Origin: Volvox africanus
Taxonomy: Eukaryota; Chlorophyta; Chlorophyceae; Chlamydomonadales; Volvocaceae
Assembly (NCBI GenBank): GCA_030268105.1
Contig: BSDZ01000021.1
Coordinates: 1,860,001-1,924,000, forward strand
DNA: 64,000 bases
Direction: 5' to 3'
Part shown: positions 40,332-53,800 of the stretch, in pieces
How positions within the stretch are numbered: position 1 is the stretch's first letter
How the letters are laid out: every line of letters starts with the position of its first letter
Position numbers and translations under genes: made by a program
Notes under the pieces: model-generated
The model's input: the letters and a program-made list of their open reading frames with translations, nothing else
Databases searched by the model: none
What the model was told of the DNA's origin: nothing

Positions 40332-43300
40332 TTACACCAGGTCCACCGGGAGCCAACTGACACGGTCCAGAGTTAGGACCACCAGCACCTCCACCTCCAC
40401 CTCACCACTCGGAATCCCCCCTAGGACACCACCTTCCATATGTTGTAGCTGCCGTTGCCGCTGCTGCTCTGATTGCTGGTAATCACTCGAAAGCGGTGCA
40501 TTGCCACCCGCAGCTACAGATGTCATCTCCACCTCCACCTCCGTCACCAAGCCCGGTCCCGCTTCCCGTTCTTGCAGAGGTCGGGTTACCTGCGGCTGGT
40601 AGGCCTCTGAGGAGCTCTTCGCACGCAGAGCTCCTCGCTGCGGTGGTACCAACTCCAAGGTCGACCTCGTTCGTCCAGGGCCGTCCCCACTCGAAAAAGC
40701 TCCTCTTCTGTCGTGCCGCGAAGGCTTATCACCAGCGCCACAATGTCTGATTAAGTGACGATCTCCAGCAGTGATGCCGGTAACCGCTTGACAGATCTTC
40801 TTGGCCCCACGGCCAGAGGGGCCAATTTTGCCATCGGGCTTGCCGTGAGCCCCTCCCAGAGTTGAGTCCAGACCCCAATCTGTCGGGCCACCCAACTGAG
40901 CCCATCGTGACTGCTGCTGGATCGAATGTTGCTGAATAAGGTTCTGATGCTGTCGTTTCAACAACTGCCACAGCTCCCAGTTCTCTCGAGCAGTATGCGG
41001 TGCAGACGGAAGATAGCCCGGGGGACAGCGCGCGGTGGCTCCGCCGGCTGGTTCCAGGGGCCCTATGGCCCAGGCGTCCGCTCCAGGGACGTGCTGGGGA
41101 CCTGCGGCCAACGTCGATCAGGCATGGTGTGGTTCAGGACAGGGATGCTATGCCGAGCTGTCCAGTAGACAGTGGATCCCCTAATGGAAAGGTTTCGAGT
41201 CGATGCAACAGGAAAGACACGATTGTGCGATTTGCAACATGCGCCATATGGAGGTGGTGGAAGGATGCGACGCGAGACAAGCCGGGTCTCGCAGCCTGGC
41301 TCATCTGCGAGTTGTGACCTCGACTTGAAGCTCAGTGCGCTAGGCAGCCCTTGAGTCTGTATCTACGGCCCCAGCCCACAACAAGAGCCCACACCAACCG
41401 AAGCTCTCTAATCACAACACTCTCCACACCCTCCATTCCAATTGCCAGCAACTTACCTGCATTCCGCCTGCATGCAGCGAAGGATGTCCAGTTGCAGGAG
41501 GGCAGCACTTCCCAACGCCCGTCCCGGGAACGCAATACCACGCAGCAGCCCTCCCCGTCCGCTGCCAGTGCCGCAGCCGCGTTAGAGGCGTGGAGGACGC
41601 CGTGTTGCGCTTCCGCCGCGTCCGCCATATGCAGCGGCATGTGGCCTTCGGCCCAGCTCCATATATACGACTGTACGAGCAGCGGTGTAAGCTGGTCGGG
41701 TGCCGGCACGTTAATGCCGCAGGAGTTGGCTCCGGGCAGTTGTTCTGCGTCCAGCTGCGGGCTGAGAACGTAACGCGGATACATGGGGTCCTTTTTCCTG
41801 AGCAAGGGAGGCAAAAGGATTCCTGGCGGGTGCACCTGAGATGCGTTCTAAATCGCCCAAATGACCTCTGCCCTAAAGGCATAAAACTACCCTTCCGTGC
41901 TCACGTGTTGGTGCCGCGCAGCATCGAGCAGTTGTACGGGCCGTACATCAGGTTACACGTAGGTGTACGGAACATCCGGCCGCTCATGACCGGGGTATCT
42001 AGGTTGAGATGCCAGTTGTGAAAATGGCATTCGGGCGGTCCGCGGAACCCCCTGGTGTAAGGGGGAGTTTGGGGAGCCATGTCTATCTTCTTCGTCACTT
42101 GTTAACCGGATGCAGCACCGCTGTGGGGCCGCAAGAGGGTAGGTACTGAGGAAAAGGAACCTGACCTGCACTGCGGGGAAGAGGGGCCCCGTCTGTGCAA
42201 TACCCCTACGCTGCGGGTATAAGTTTTACCGAATATACCGATTTCTGCACTGAATCCACACAGCACAAGTCCGACCTTTCGGTGCGGAACAGGCCCCCAT
42301 CACGATGGTGCTGGACCTTCTGGTTTACAGCTGCCCAGTTCGGCTTCTCTTAAATCTGTCCCCTCCCGGGGCTAGCTAATTCCTTTTTTTTTGTTCTGAC
42401 GGGACTGTGCTGTGTCAATGAACCGTGCGGTCCACCACAAACCGGAATAATGGCTCGTCCAGATTGCAGAGCGAGTGGTAGCTGAACGCCAACCACGACA
42501 TCTCCTCGCCGTAATCGCTGCCGCTCATCAAAATGAGACGCTTCCCGTAGACATGGATGAGCTCGTCCACGCTCGGCATAGTTCCTTGGTTCATACGCCG
42601 TACAAGCCTGCCTTTTCGCGAGCTTCGCACACTTACAAGGAAATATACGTCGCATGGAACGCATGCCTTGCATTCCAGCCAAGCTTCGCAGTGTCCACAA
42701 GCTCCCCGGACTTTACATCCCCGACCCCGGGGTTGTAACACCGCCGTACACCGACTCTACCTTGAACTCTTTGCCCGACAAAATGACAAACGGAGATCAA
42801 TTGAAGCAACCAACTTGCAAACTATATGATTGTACGGCGGACTTCATGGTGCCTCTCGGGCATTCGTGAACGATGGCACTTAAAGAACCCACGAATACTA
42901 AATCACCACAATACAGCAAATGATGCATCTAGATAATTCAGCCGCGTCGCACCCGTTCCTGTTTGATGTTGTTGAGCTCCGAAGGCGTAAGGGTGAGGAC
43001 AGGGGAAATAGCAGCGACCACCTGCAAGGAGGCCATGCCTATATGCGGCGGTTCAGGGGCAGCGGGGACTTCATTCATTCGGGCGCGATCTGGGCGCGAT
43101 CTGGCTCCCCTCCCCTCCCCTCCCCTCCCCTCCTCTTGGCTCTACTGCCGTACCTCGCTCAATCCTTCCAATCGCCATTGCATCCCGATTCACCTGTCCC
43201 AATAGCGAATCCACTCGGCCCCAAGCCTGCAGGTCGGGCTGGTTGTCCAGGTACAGCACTAAGAACTCGTCCTGGTTAGTGGGGGAGGTCAGCCAGGCCG

Positions 43301-45964
43301 CTACTTCCGACATTGCGTCGGCAAAGGCGCTGACGTACCGGTAGAGATGGAAGGGTAGGGAAGACGAGAATAAGTAAACTGCAGCTGAAGGCTAGCGCTG
43401 CAATGTACCAACCAAATAGTAAACCTTGGGAATAGGGGGATACGGAAGATAGGCGCTAGTCAAGGCCAAAACTGCATGCGGAATGATGCGGTACCAGACG
43501 CGGTGAGAATGATGCGGTAGTAACGAGCTAGAGCAGCGTGAATCATCGACTCTGGCGCCCTGTTCCGATCAATGAGTGCCCTGCGGCGAACTGCGTGAAA
43601 TAGATGCTGTGGGTGCTCGCGACGACCCCCTCTTTCAGACGTTTGCGAAGCGGAACACAACTCGAGGGGCTCGATGGCCACGCTAGCGACGCTGCTGCTT
43701 GTAGTGCCATAGTTGCTGCAGGCCCCAGCGTGCCCTTGCTGTTGCTTATGCCTCCGATAGCGGGTATATTGCGACACATGCGTGTAGCACTGCGGAGCGG
43801 GCGTAATCCGCCATAACATCTGGCGAGTATAAATATACCGATGCAGCTTAGGATAAATGGAACGTGAAACCAAAGGGAGGAATAGGGCCCACGAGTCCTG
43901 GTCTTACCCAGTTCTATCAGGTTATAAATACTGGCATATATACCAGACATAAGAGCCCGGAATCACTCACCGCTGGTCTTTCACGGGTAGGGATGACAGA
44001 GAGGGATCGCAACCTAGCGTCTCCGCGTCCCATTCCACCGGGGGTTGACCGAACAGTCGGGCCAGCGCGTTGATCATCTCAACGAGTTTGTTGAGGCGGG
44101 GAGAGTGAAAGCCGCCGCAGTGCGCTATGCGGAGATCAGACTGCGACATTGGCCATAGGGAGGCTAACATCGCACAACCTCGTTCATGCAGGACCACGAA
44201 CCAACGAAACTTCGTATCTTGTGGCGCGTGATGTCCTTGGCTCATCAAAATCCAACGGAAATGTTTGTCGGAGTCCTTCCCAGTCCCCATTTAGCTTCAG
44301 CTCTGCACTGCTCTGATGTCGTCACCCGCACCTGGATCCAGTGGACATCAAGCTCCAGAAAGCGCACCCCAAGGTTAAGCTGATCCGTCAGGGAGAGAAC
44401 CTGGTTATTCGTGAGCAGCCGCTGGGTGCCGCTCTGGGAATGAGCGCAATATGAAAACAGATTTTTCAACACGGCTGTCTTCTCTGAGGTGGGGATGGGC
44501 AAGGGCTCGGGGCCCTCGTCAGCGTTAGGGAGTGCTGAAGCAAAAGTACTCTGCCTTGGTCAACACCGGCCCATCGGTCCTGCAATTTGTATCGAAACGC
44601 AATAAAACCTAGTGGATGTAGCAGGATTTCCCACAATATATCTTTAGCACTTCGCAACCCCCTGCCGCATGCTTCTCACGGCCAACCGAAAAAGGCCGCA
44701 CCGTACATTCATTATGTCAAGACAGCAACCACGAATCGTAATTTCAAGCATGTTTTTTGCAGAGCCACGCACGTAAGATCGTCGTCTACAACATCGTACC
44801 GCCAGGCCCAGGTAGTGCAGGTACTGAGTGTACAAGTCATCATGCATGCCGTACCCATCCGCCAAGGTAATGGCGGAGTTGTGGGTGCCCAACCATTGGG
44901 CAAAACACAGCGGCTGACGCCTGGATAATCGCCACTGCGCATGGATAGGTTGGGGAGGTGGACTCTGGGACAGGAAGGCCTACTTAGCACAAGCGATGCA
45001 AAGTTGACTAGAATTTGACCTCAAGCAATTCGGGCATCAACGGACGGCCAGACGGCGGAAGGCCCCCCATGATTAAAATCGCGCGCACATATATGCAACG
45101 TTTGCGCAGGCAGGGTACGGAAGCCATAGGGATACGTGGCGCGGTGCGGGCTGCAGGGAGGAAGCGGACAGCCGCAGTTTCGCCCCTCACATGGACGCCG
45201 ATCTCGCAATCCGGTCTTCAACCAACACGAAGGTATTTCATCCTAAGCTTGCAGGGCTTTCCGTGAGCTGGGCCCATCTGACGCACCTGGTAGTCCACAG
45301 CAAAGCGCAGCCAGGGGTCTATTGCCACCGTCCCCCGCGTACAGACCCGCACGCACACATTGTGGCGGTCACACCTGCAGCATACTTCTGTACGTCACTT
45401 CAAGCAACACCAACCAATCTAATCAATGTTGAGGGTTGCCATAAGATGCTGTACACCCCTCCCTCCCCCCGGCCTGCAGTATTAGTAGTAGTAATGTGAA
45501 CACCTTTAAACCACTTTAGCGCCATAGAAATTATGCGCGACTTACAGCTTTAATAATTAGCTATGGCTTTATGCCATGTAATTGGTGGGTGGAAATCTGA
45601 GATGGGTACAGATTCTGGGGAAGCAACACAAGCCACAGCTAGGTTCCGTGTAAGGCCAGCTTTCATTTCGGGCGCGATGTTGGCACAATGTGAAGGGCAA
45701 GCTAGCAACTGACCGTTCTGTCACATTGCAGCGGACGCCCTCAGGTACAGCGTCGCGCACTACAGGGTACAGGAAGCGGCCGTCGCGGGCACGCATACGT
45801 TCGCGCTGCAACGTCGCCGGCAGAATCCTCTTAACCAGCTGCTGGGCATTTAATGGTACCCAAGTTCCTTCGATTGGTTCTAAATAGGAGCTGACGGCTA
45901 TGCCTTGCAGGGATGCAAGGATGAACCCGGCCGACCATAGGAGAGAGCGCAGGTGGCGTCGCAT
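40332..45964 (-). CDS. Secreted PI-PLC-like phosphodiesterase
   Basis: The N-terminus (45725-45964) begins MRRHLRSLLWSAGFILASLQ, a signal peptide. Supported exons: about 45020-45218, 44800-44913, 44332-44550, 43971-44140, 43194-43329, about 42424-42584, 41905-41998, 41457-41797 and 40332-41101 (TAA). A further piece near 45287 (WLRFAVDYQ) is probable. The PLC-like TIM-barrel signature is present: FAQWLGTHNSAITLADGYG (first catalytic His), RFLELDVHW (barrel Asp/His), RIAHCGG (second catalytic His) and EFLVLYLDNQPD. A Cys-rich C-terminal module follows (CNWTSFAACRRNAG... and ARCPPGYLPSAPHTARENW), a pattern I associate with secreted members of this family. Likely activity: cleavage of a phosphodiester in phosphatidylinositol or a related glycolipid outside the cell (inference). 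The last 150 residues are Gln-, Gly- and Glu/Val-rich and poorly conserved. Joins at 42584 and around 45200 are unresolved. Confidence 0.72.
43106..43132. repeat. (TCCCC)n tract, G-rich on the gene's sense strand
   Basis: Five units of TCCCC ending in TCC, in an intron of the phosphodiesterase gene just after exon 43194-43329. On the minus strand it has at least five GGGG runs, enough for a G-quadruplex. A direct repeat GGGCGCGATCT x2 abuts it at 43081-43102. Confidence 0.85.
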
Positions 45965-47849
45965 GACGTTGGGTCCTAGAAACGATGACGCTCATCCCGG
46001 AGTGGACATATTTTAATGTAAGACATATCGAAACGCGTTTAATGACATCATTTTAACTTTGGAGTTCTATTTGACAGGCCTCGTGACCTTGTTTCCAATC
46101 CAACGGGGCGACCAATAAGGCAGGCGAACCGGCGCGGAGACTTTCAAAGTACATGCTCAATACACACTTATAGGTTACTTACCCACGCAAGTGAAAATCA
46201 GGCCTGTCAGATATGCGAATTCAGGTACGCTCGGATGCCGTGGCTTGTTAGTTAGGTTTCGGCTCATCCAATCTTGCCGTGGCCTGCCAATCCTGTCAGG
46301 AGACTCGGATGTTAGCTAAGATTAAAACTAGATAACTTGTTGTCACGTGGCACGCCAACGTCCCGTAGCCACAACAAGGAACTTGCGACACGGCAACGTG
46401 ACCCTCAATGACGCGGACGGTTCGTGCGTCGCGTTTCTGTTGCGATACAAGGTAGCGTATGCTTGCACATGCTTAGCCGCGGCAGAATCATACACTTTGT
46501 GCTTTCGAATGGACCCGCGTTGCGTCTGGCATAACTACCCGCATTGAAAGGTAAGCAGTGTTTTAGCCGGTGGCCACGGTGACACATCGTCAGGGGCTGA
46601 ATCCCGATGCATTATCGTGTCCAGTTACATGCCGTCGGAGCAAGTGGGCAGCAACCAACAATGCAGCTGACATTCCGTGCAAGGTCGGCACTCCAGGCGT
46701 GATCTCTCGACCTCCATCCATGCCCCTCATGCGCAGCATTGCCTGCCTGCGGCCTTCCCCATATCAACAGATAGCCTACTTACAGTATCTTGGCAATGTG
46801 GCAACGTATGCGCCGCACGAGCGCGAGGGTCGAGTCACTATGAGTCTTCTAAAAAAGCCGAAGCATGAAGGCATTCCTCTTTTGCAAGGGAAAAAGTGTG
46901 TTTTCTACCTTGAGGCTTATGCGTCGGGGCGTCTCAGCCCCTCATACTAGCACCGTGTCGGTACCGCGGCTCCTCAGCATAGACCAGGAGTCGGGGTCCA
47001 ATCGTATGTAACCAGCACACCGGGAACGTCAGTTGATGCGATGTAGTCCTTTCAGTGCGATCCAGCAGTGCCCGTCCCAGCTCTCTACGCTTGGTATAGC
47101 TCGTCCCGAGCCTATGGCACGACTTCTACAGTAACCACCAAAACCAAAGGAGAACCAGCTCTGCACCCCCACGTATTATATAATCGGTTTCGGAAGGGGC
47201 GTCGTCACTGCATCATCATTTTCGCTGCTCACCCCGTTCTCACGGCTCTCTTCTGTGTTGCCCGAAGGCTCACCCACTCCGCAACACCGCTTTTGACCAT
47301 CCGCCACAGTCCACAATCCACGGTCATAAGCATTCAATCTTTGCCCGACAACCCAAACACACGCCCACATATACATCGATAATGAGCAGAAGGACCCTGA
47401 TTTCCAGTTCGAAGGTCATATGGGTCATATGGAGTACAGAACGCCCGCAAATGCAGGCTCAGACGGCCCAGTGCGCACCAAATCAGGGTTCAAACGCAAG
47501 GGGCCAAAGGAAAGCCAGGCCGCCATGCAACGGGCGTCTCCCAGTAATCAATAGACGCGGAACCGCCTCCGACCATTTCCTTCTCCGTTGAGACCACCAA
47601 CGCGTCACCTCCGTGTGAGAGTCCCTAAGGTCTCCAACGCTGCACTCCTGCACATCCACACAACCTGAGTAAGCCAGACTGCACTACCCAGCCCTCCCTC
47701 CCCATCCTCCCAATATTAGTCTTCTGCTCTCTTCCTTTCCTTGCCGCCTTCCTTCTCCCTTCCAAACCTACCTGTTATTAAGTACTTGTCTGTAGCCATA
47801 CCGTTAGTATATCACTCCCCGCGCCCGCCCTCATCGCCTATCCGCGCCC
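45965..47849. other. Intergenic region, phosphodiesterase 5' side to CFAP47 3' end
   Basis: Should hold the phosphodiesterase promoter and CFAP47 3' UTR. Plus-strand open frames at 46347-46547 and 46570-46950 lack motifs. 47640-47850 is a CT-rich tract. Nothing else is seen. Confidence 0.4.
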
Positions 47850-50800
47850 TCATCGCTTCTTGGCAGCAGTAGTGGCATTGTTCGGCCCAGTTTGGCCGCC
47901 CCCATCGTGCGTCCCCTTGGTGGCCCGCATGTTTGACGCCACGTAGTTTTTGCCCGTCGGTCGCCCAAGACTCAGCCGGGTCTCAACTGACGGATCTAGC
48001 CGGTTATCCACGGACGGCGTGAAGTGCGAAGGACTGGGCGGCACGTAGGTAGGCATGCGGCCCCGCAGCTCATACGAGTAGTGCATATCGGATGTCTGGA
48101 CATGCAGCCGGCCGCGCACCACCTTGCCGAACTCGCGGCAGTTGTAGGAGACCTGCAGCGGTGGCTCGGGCTCGGGCTCCCCTGGGCGTGGCATCGGCGG
48201 CAGAAGGCCCTTCGAGGGGACGACATTGAAGACGAGCGGTGTGTCGGATGGGAAATTGGCAGTGAAGGGCTGTGGCTCTTGCGAGGAAGAGTAGAGGCGC
48301 AGCGGTACGTAGGAGGTGGCGCCCACCGCAGCTTCAATTGTCAACGTGCCATCCAGGTCGGGTTCCGTGGCCTGAGGCGGGAGGTGGAGGGGAACGAAGA
48401 GGCAACGGGTTGAGAAGGTGAAACGGGACAGCGGGAGGTTTTGGGGTGCGGCACATTTGAACCCATCAGTCAAGTCCAGCGAGTCACATTTTAAAATTGA
48501 GGTCTATCTCGCTCCAGTTGCGCCACAACCTAGACCTGCTATAGTCTTGGCTTATAGGAGTGCGTGTCCATGTCTCCAGGGAAATGAGCGAGGGACAGAG
48601 AAATGGAGGCCACCAGGCGCAGGGATAGACCTGAGAGGCTCCGCACGCACACATACATACAAGCTGGCCGGCTGTCTGCTGGACCTGCTGGCATATGACG
48701 GTTGAAGCTTGACGCACCTGTAGCTGCATTTCGAATCGCCACCTCCCCCCTGTGGACTTGTTGATGACCAACTCCAGGGAGGTCGGTGGCAGCATCCGCT
48801 GCGGGGCGAACTGAACCTTATAGCGCAGCGGGACGTCCGGGCGGCTGAGGCGCACCGGGCTGGGACCCACGGGTTCAACCATCAGAGACTGCTCCAGGAA
48901 GGCTCTGCGGTGATGGAGGAGAGATAAGGGGTTCGGGAATATGGAGAGGTGCCTTAGAGGAAGACAGCTTGACTTGGACTTCAGACAAAGCCACTGGAAG
49001 AAATTCGCAGCGCCCTGCGTTTGCTGCAGCGCTTACCGGCTATGCATGGATGCCCGCGCGATGGATAGACGTTTCGGCCGAGGTGAAAAGGCGATGAAAT
49101 GTGGCAGGGTGGCTCTAGCCAACTCCAACGCATCGTGCCCAGCCACTCTTGAGTCCATGTGTATTCGCTGTCCCCTTTTTACACCGCTCCCGCTGGCCAA
49201 CATCCCCTTGTCCTGGCCCATTACCCCACCGGCCTCATTCCAACCAATTGACGCCACCACTCCTCAGTCACGCACCTATGCTCTGTGGGCAGAACCATCT
49301 CGTGTGTGAACTCGTCCTCGGGGCCAACTTTCTGCAGCCCCGTCAGCACCACCTCCATCGTCTCCTCGATGCGTGACCTAGCTTTGCACTTGTACCTGGC
49401 GAGGCGAGGGGGCGCGGAGGTGAGATGGCGAAAGACAAGTTGATAACGCCACAAAAGTGTCAAACTCATAACGCTCTCCGCCAAAATCCGATTTATACCT
49501 TGGTCTCAGATACCTGGAGTCCGTACCTGAAGACGACGCCGTTGAGGCTGGCCTCCGTGAGCGCCCGCACTGGGAAGCGCCACACCAGCGTATTGAGGCT
49601 ATAGCTGCTGCCCTCAACTGCAACCAGCACCTCGCAAGAACATGTCTTAAGCGCTGCCGGAGTGTACCGTAACGGCACGTTCAACGTGCCTGATGGCTGT
49701 ACCGTACTTTCCTGAACCGTGAGCGTGGAACTGCGTTGCCCTAAGCTTATGACACCGCTTAAATTGGGGGCGCCGTTGCCCGGACCAGCCCCGGGTACAC
49801 CTCCGTGAATACTGTTTGCGCTGGAGGAGTTGATGCCAGTGAGTGCCTTGGATGAGCTACTGCCGTTGTAGGGCCCCAGCCGCAGGAGCTCAAAGACGCC
49901 TGGCGGCTCGTCGGTCCGTAGTTGCACGCTAACGCTGGCCGCCTCAGGGAAGGGGTTGCGCCAGGTGATAATAGTTTGGCCCTGGCCTCCCAGCATCGTG
50001 GACATGGTGGTGGCCTCCATTACAGTGGGCAGCTCTCCGTGTCCGCGAATCTGATGGTCAGAAGGGTGGATTCCTTGTCTTAATGACTGTGATTGCGCGC
50101 AGTGGTTGTGTTGTTTGGCAACGCTGTAATGATGGATGTGGAAAACAGAAGAGTCCTGGGCAGTAACAGAGGATCTGCAGGGTTCGGGTCTTAGCATTAG
50201 ACCGTATCAGGGTAATATCAACAAGTAGGAAGCATCAACGCCTGAGATATGGGGAGATATGCATGACCCGCTGAAGGACACGGGCGAGATCCGTCGTCCG
50301 GTTCGCTTGAGCGTCTTGCCACACCTGTAGGCGGGGTACACCCACTGTTGACATAATAATTCTGTGCCATTACACGGACCTCCTCCCATAGCTGCTTTCC
50401 TCCTGTACCTCCTCTTCTGTAAGCATCAGGCTCATTCCCGCTATGCCCTTCTATTTAGCGCGCCTCCCTTTTCATGGCTGGACAGACCCATGAGTGAGTC
50501 GTTCAGTTGATGGCGGATCCTCAACTCACGTTGTACTCCCACGTGCCCACCACGTCGCCGTCCACGGTGATGGTGGCCTCCTCCTCGTGGTCCAAAGTGC
50601 TGGGAGTGTATTCAATCATTAACTCAGCACTGCCGTACGCGGGAAGGGCAACCTGCATAGTTTTATGCCAATGAAGGGAGGGTAAGCGCATCCATGTTTT
50701 CAGTCCTGGCAGCTACCGTGTATTAATACTTACATGTCACAGAGGTACACAACTGGGTTCAAAGCAGGGCCACATCCTAGCAGTCTGCTTAGGACCCTGG

Positions 50801-53800
50801 GGGCGATTATAATCCCAACTGTCGTCCAGGATATACCGCCTAGTCTCTGCCCTGGCGCTTCCTTCTTGACCTCCCCTCCCCGCCGCCCCTTCATCCCCGG
50901 TCCCCCCACTCACCATGGACGGCATTACCGCGAAGTTGCGCGGGTTGCTACTAGTGGCCGACAGCAACACCGCCACATCTAGCGGATTCTCTATCACCAG
51001 CGGGGACCGGCTGGAGCGCCCCAGCTCCGCGGTCATGTCAGGCAGCTGATCCGGCGGTGCGGGGTCAGCGGTCATATTGACCAGGTATCGAAACTCGCCC
51101 ACGTCATCGTTGACAAGTATCACGCTGCCGCTAGAGGTGCCCGGCAGCAGTGGTGCGTAGAAGAACTCAAAGTTCACGGGTTCCTGAGTTCCTGGTAGGG
51201 ATACCACGGAGGGTCCGCACAACGCTACATCCGAGTAGCGTACAGCCAGCTCCATATCCTTACGCAGCGGGTTAGCCATCGTGACACCCACTACCACGGC
51301 AGTGCGCACGGCGGCACGCACGTCGATGGTGCCCACCTCAGGCGGCTCGGAGGCGCGCACCTCCAGAGTGAACCTGGGGATAAGTAGGATCCGCCAGAGA
51401 GAGCACATGTCATGCACCAAAACATGGGCTTAATGGGTGAGTGGGGCCCAGGAATGAAAATGGACGTTCCTGGTAAGGCAAGGGATCGTTGTCCCTGTGT
51501 GCGAACGGTTGTTCCATTCAAAACTTCTGTCGAATGCAAGGCAGGCGGGCAGGAATGGAAGCGGGGAGGCAAGGAGAGAGATATGGGTCGAGGGGCAGAG
51601 AGGGAGAGAGGCAGAGGGGCAGAAGGGGAGAGAGGCAGATGGGGAGAGAGGCACTTCCAGAGACAGCAACGAGGTTGGACGGCTGCTCCTCATAAATATT
51701 TCGCCCACCCACGACTTGGACAATTGGAGCTTCCTCAAGGAGGAACCTCGGAAGGAAGTAGTTTATCGGTTGGCTTCGCCCAAACCCAAGCCTGTCTCCC
51801 GGACGCGAATAAGATGCGGCAGAACGTACCAGCAATACTGCCCATCCGCGGTAGTGAAGGTGATGATACCATTATACGTGCCACTGCGTTGCGGGCAGGC
51901 GGTGATCTTGTACTGGCTGGCTAGTCCGGGTGGCACCTTGACCTGGGGCACTCCCACCATGAAGTCCAGATCGCACATCACCTGGAGGGTAAGGAGCGAA
52001 ACGGGAGCGCGGAAAGGAAAGGAGTGTTTGGTGGAGAACAAGATCAAGTTGATTGGAGGAATTCATGACTGCCATGCACGGAAACAAGAAGCCCGATCTA
52101 GGTGGAAAAAAGAGATCCGGCGGAAAAACATTTACGTTGAAAAAATAATTTTAAGTCGAAACACTTGTGCACTTAAGCCATAGACACAAGGCGGAGAGAG
52201 ACAAAACGCTGACGGAGGCATGGGGTCTATGCGAGCATTCAGTGTTAGCAGTGTATTCCACTACGGTGCCAGATTCCAGCGAGGTGACCAGCATTGAAAC
52301 ACACGGGAACCCCCCTCGCACCTTGTATTCCGTGGAGCTGCCCATAATGTTGGGCACGTTGAACTGTTTGGTGGCGGGCTTTCGTGCCTGGTGGACGCAG
52401 GAAGGTGGCCGAAGCCAAATGCAGGTTGGTGCGAAAAGAAGGCAACACGCATCGTATCATATCATGGAGCACAAGACTAGCGTGCAGCATTTATTGCTCA
52501 GAACGGCAAAACATACCTTGCCCACCAACTGCACCTTCCGGTTGAGGATGCAGTCAAGCTGGCTGCATGGCTGGATCCTCAAGGAAGGAAGGTGCAATTG
52601 GCTGCTGTGTATCAATCCTAGCTAGGTAACACGCAACACACGTACTCTTCCTCGTCCATTCCCACGCGTTTCTCACCTGACACTCGATGACAATCTGTCC
52701 CTCTGCCAGCGGCTCTGCCGCTCTTCCAAGGAGTGTGTATGTGTTGCGCTCACCCGTTGCATTAATGGCAAGCTCTAGGCTGCCCTTAACGTCACCTGAA
52801 GGATTCGGGCGTCGATAGTGGCGTTCAGGGAGGGCAGATATAACACTGCCGGCTGTTTGGTAGTAGAACTCAACCTACAGCGCTAACCCCGGAGGCATCC
52901 CACACGCCACTTCGCTTGAAACCAAATACAATTGTACGGCTCCAAGACGCGCGGTTGAACCTCTCTCCCTTCGTCCTCCCCTCCCTAACGTCCTTAGCCG
53001 TTGGTCTTACCCGGAAGAAGCGGCCTAAACTGCAGTGGGTACATAACGGTGCCCCCCGCCGGCACAATCATCTCCCGCGGACCGCTCCACGTATTGCCAT
53101 TGATGGTGGCGGACACCGTCATGTTGGTATCGCCTGTGTTCACCAGCGGGATGTCCTGCATAAGCGGAAGACGGGATGGCGGAAGGTGTAGGAGAGGAAG
53201 AAGTGTACACTCAAGGCCCAGCCCATCTTAATTAACGCACGCGGTAGGAGCGCTTAGCCTGGCAAGACCCCGGCAGCTGGCCTTTCGGAGCCAATACCCT
53301 GTTTCACGAACCTGCGTGATGGGCTGCCTCGCCGACGTGTTGAACTCCAACACAAAGTTCTGCGTCATGGTCTGAGCCGTGAGCTCTAGATCGATGACGC
53401 GCACGTCCAGTGGGGATGTGAGCATAATACGGGTAGGGTAGATTCCAGTGCCGATGGGTGACAAATGCATTCGAAGCGTGTTGGGCTCAGGCGGTGGCAG
53501 CACATTGGGATTGCGCTGGCCACCGGAGCGGTTGGAGATTGCACCGGAGGCACCACCGACAATGCCGGTGGCACCGGAGGCAGTGCTCTGCAGGGCGCCG
53601 CCGGATGGTGGCGAGGCGGGCAACTGAGGCTCGGTGGCATAGATGAGGAGCGAGCGTGCAGAGAGGGAGATGTGGGACGGGGCGTTCATCAAACTGTTGG
53701 TCTGCGTCACCACATACGTAATCTCGTCTGCGGGAAGTTGAAGGAATGGGCAGGAAATTGGAGGAGCAAAGAGGAGGAACTAGCTCAGCAGCTCTTCAGG

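Noticed and set aside
46570..46950. Plus-strand open frame of about 126 codons
   Set aside because: Unrecognised composition, no conserved motif, no supporting exons; likely chance.
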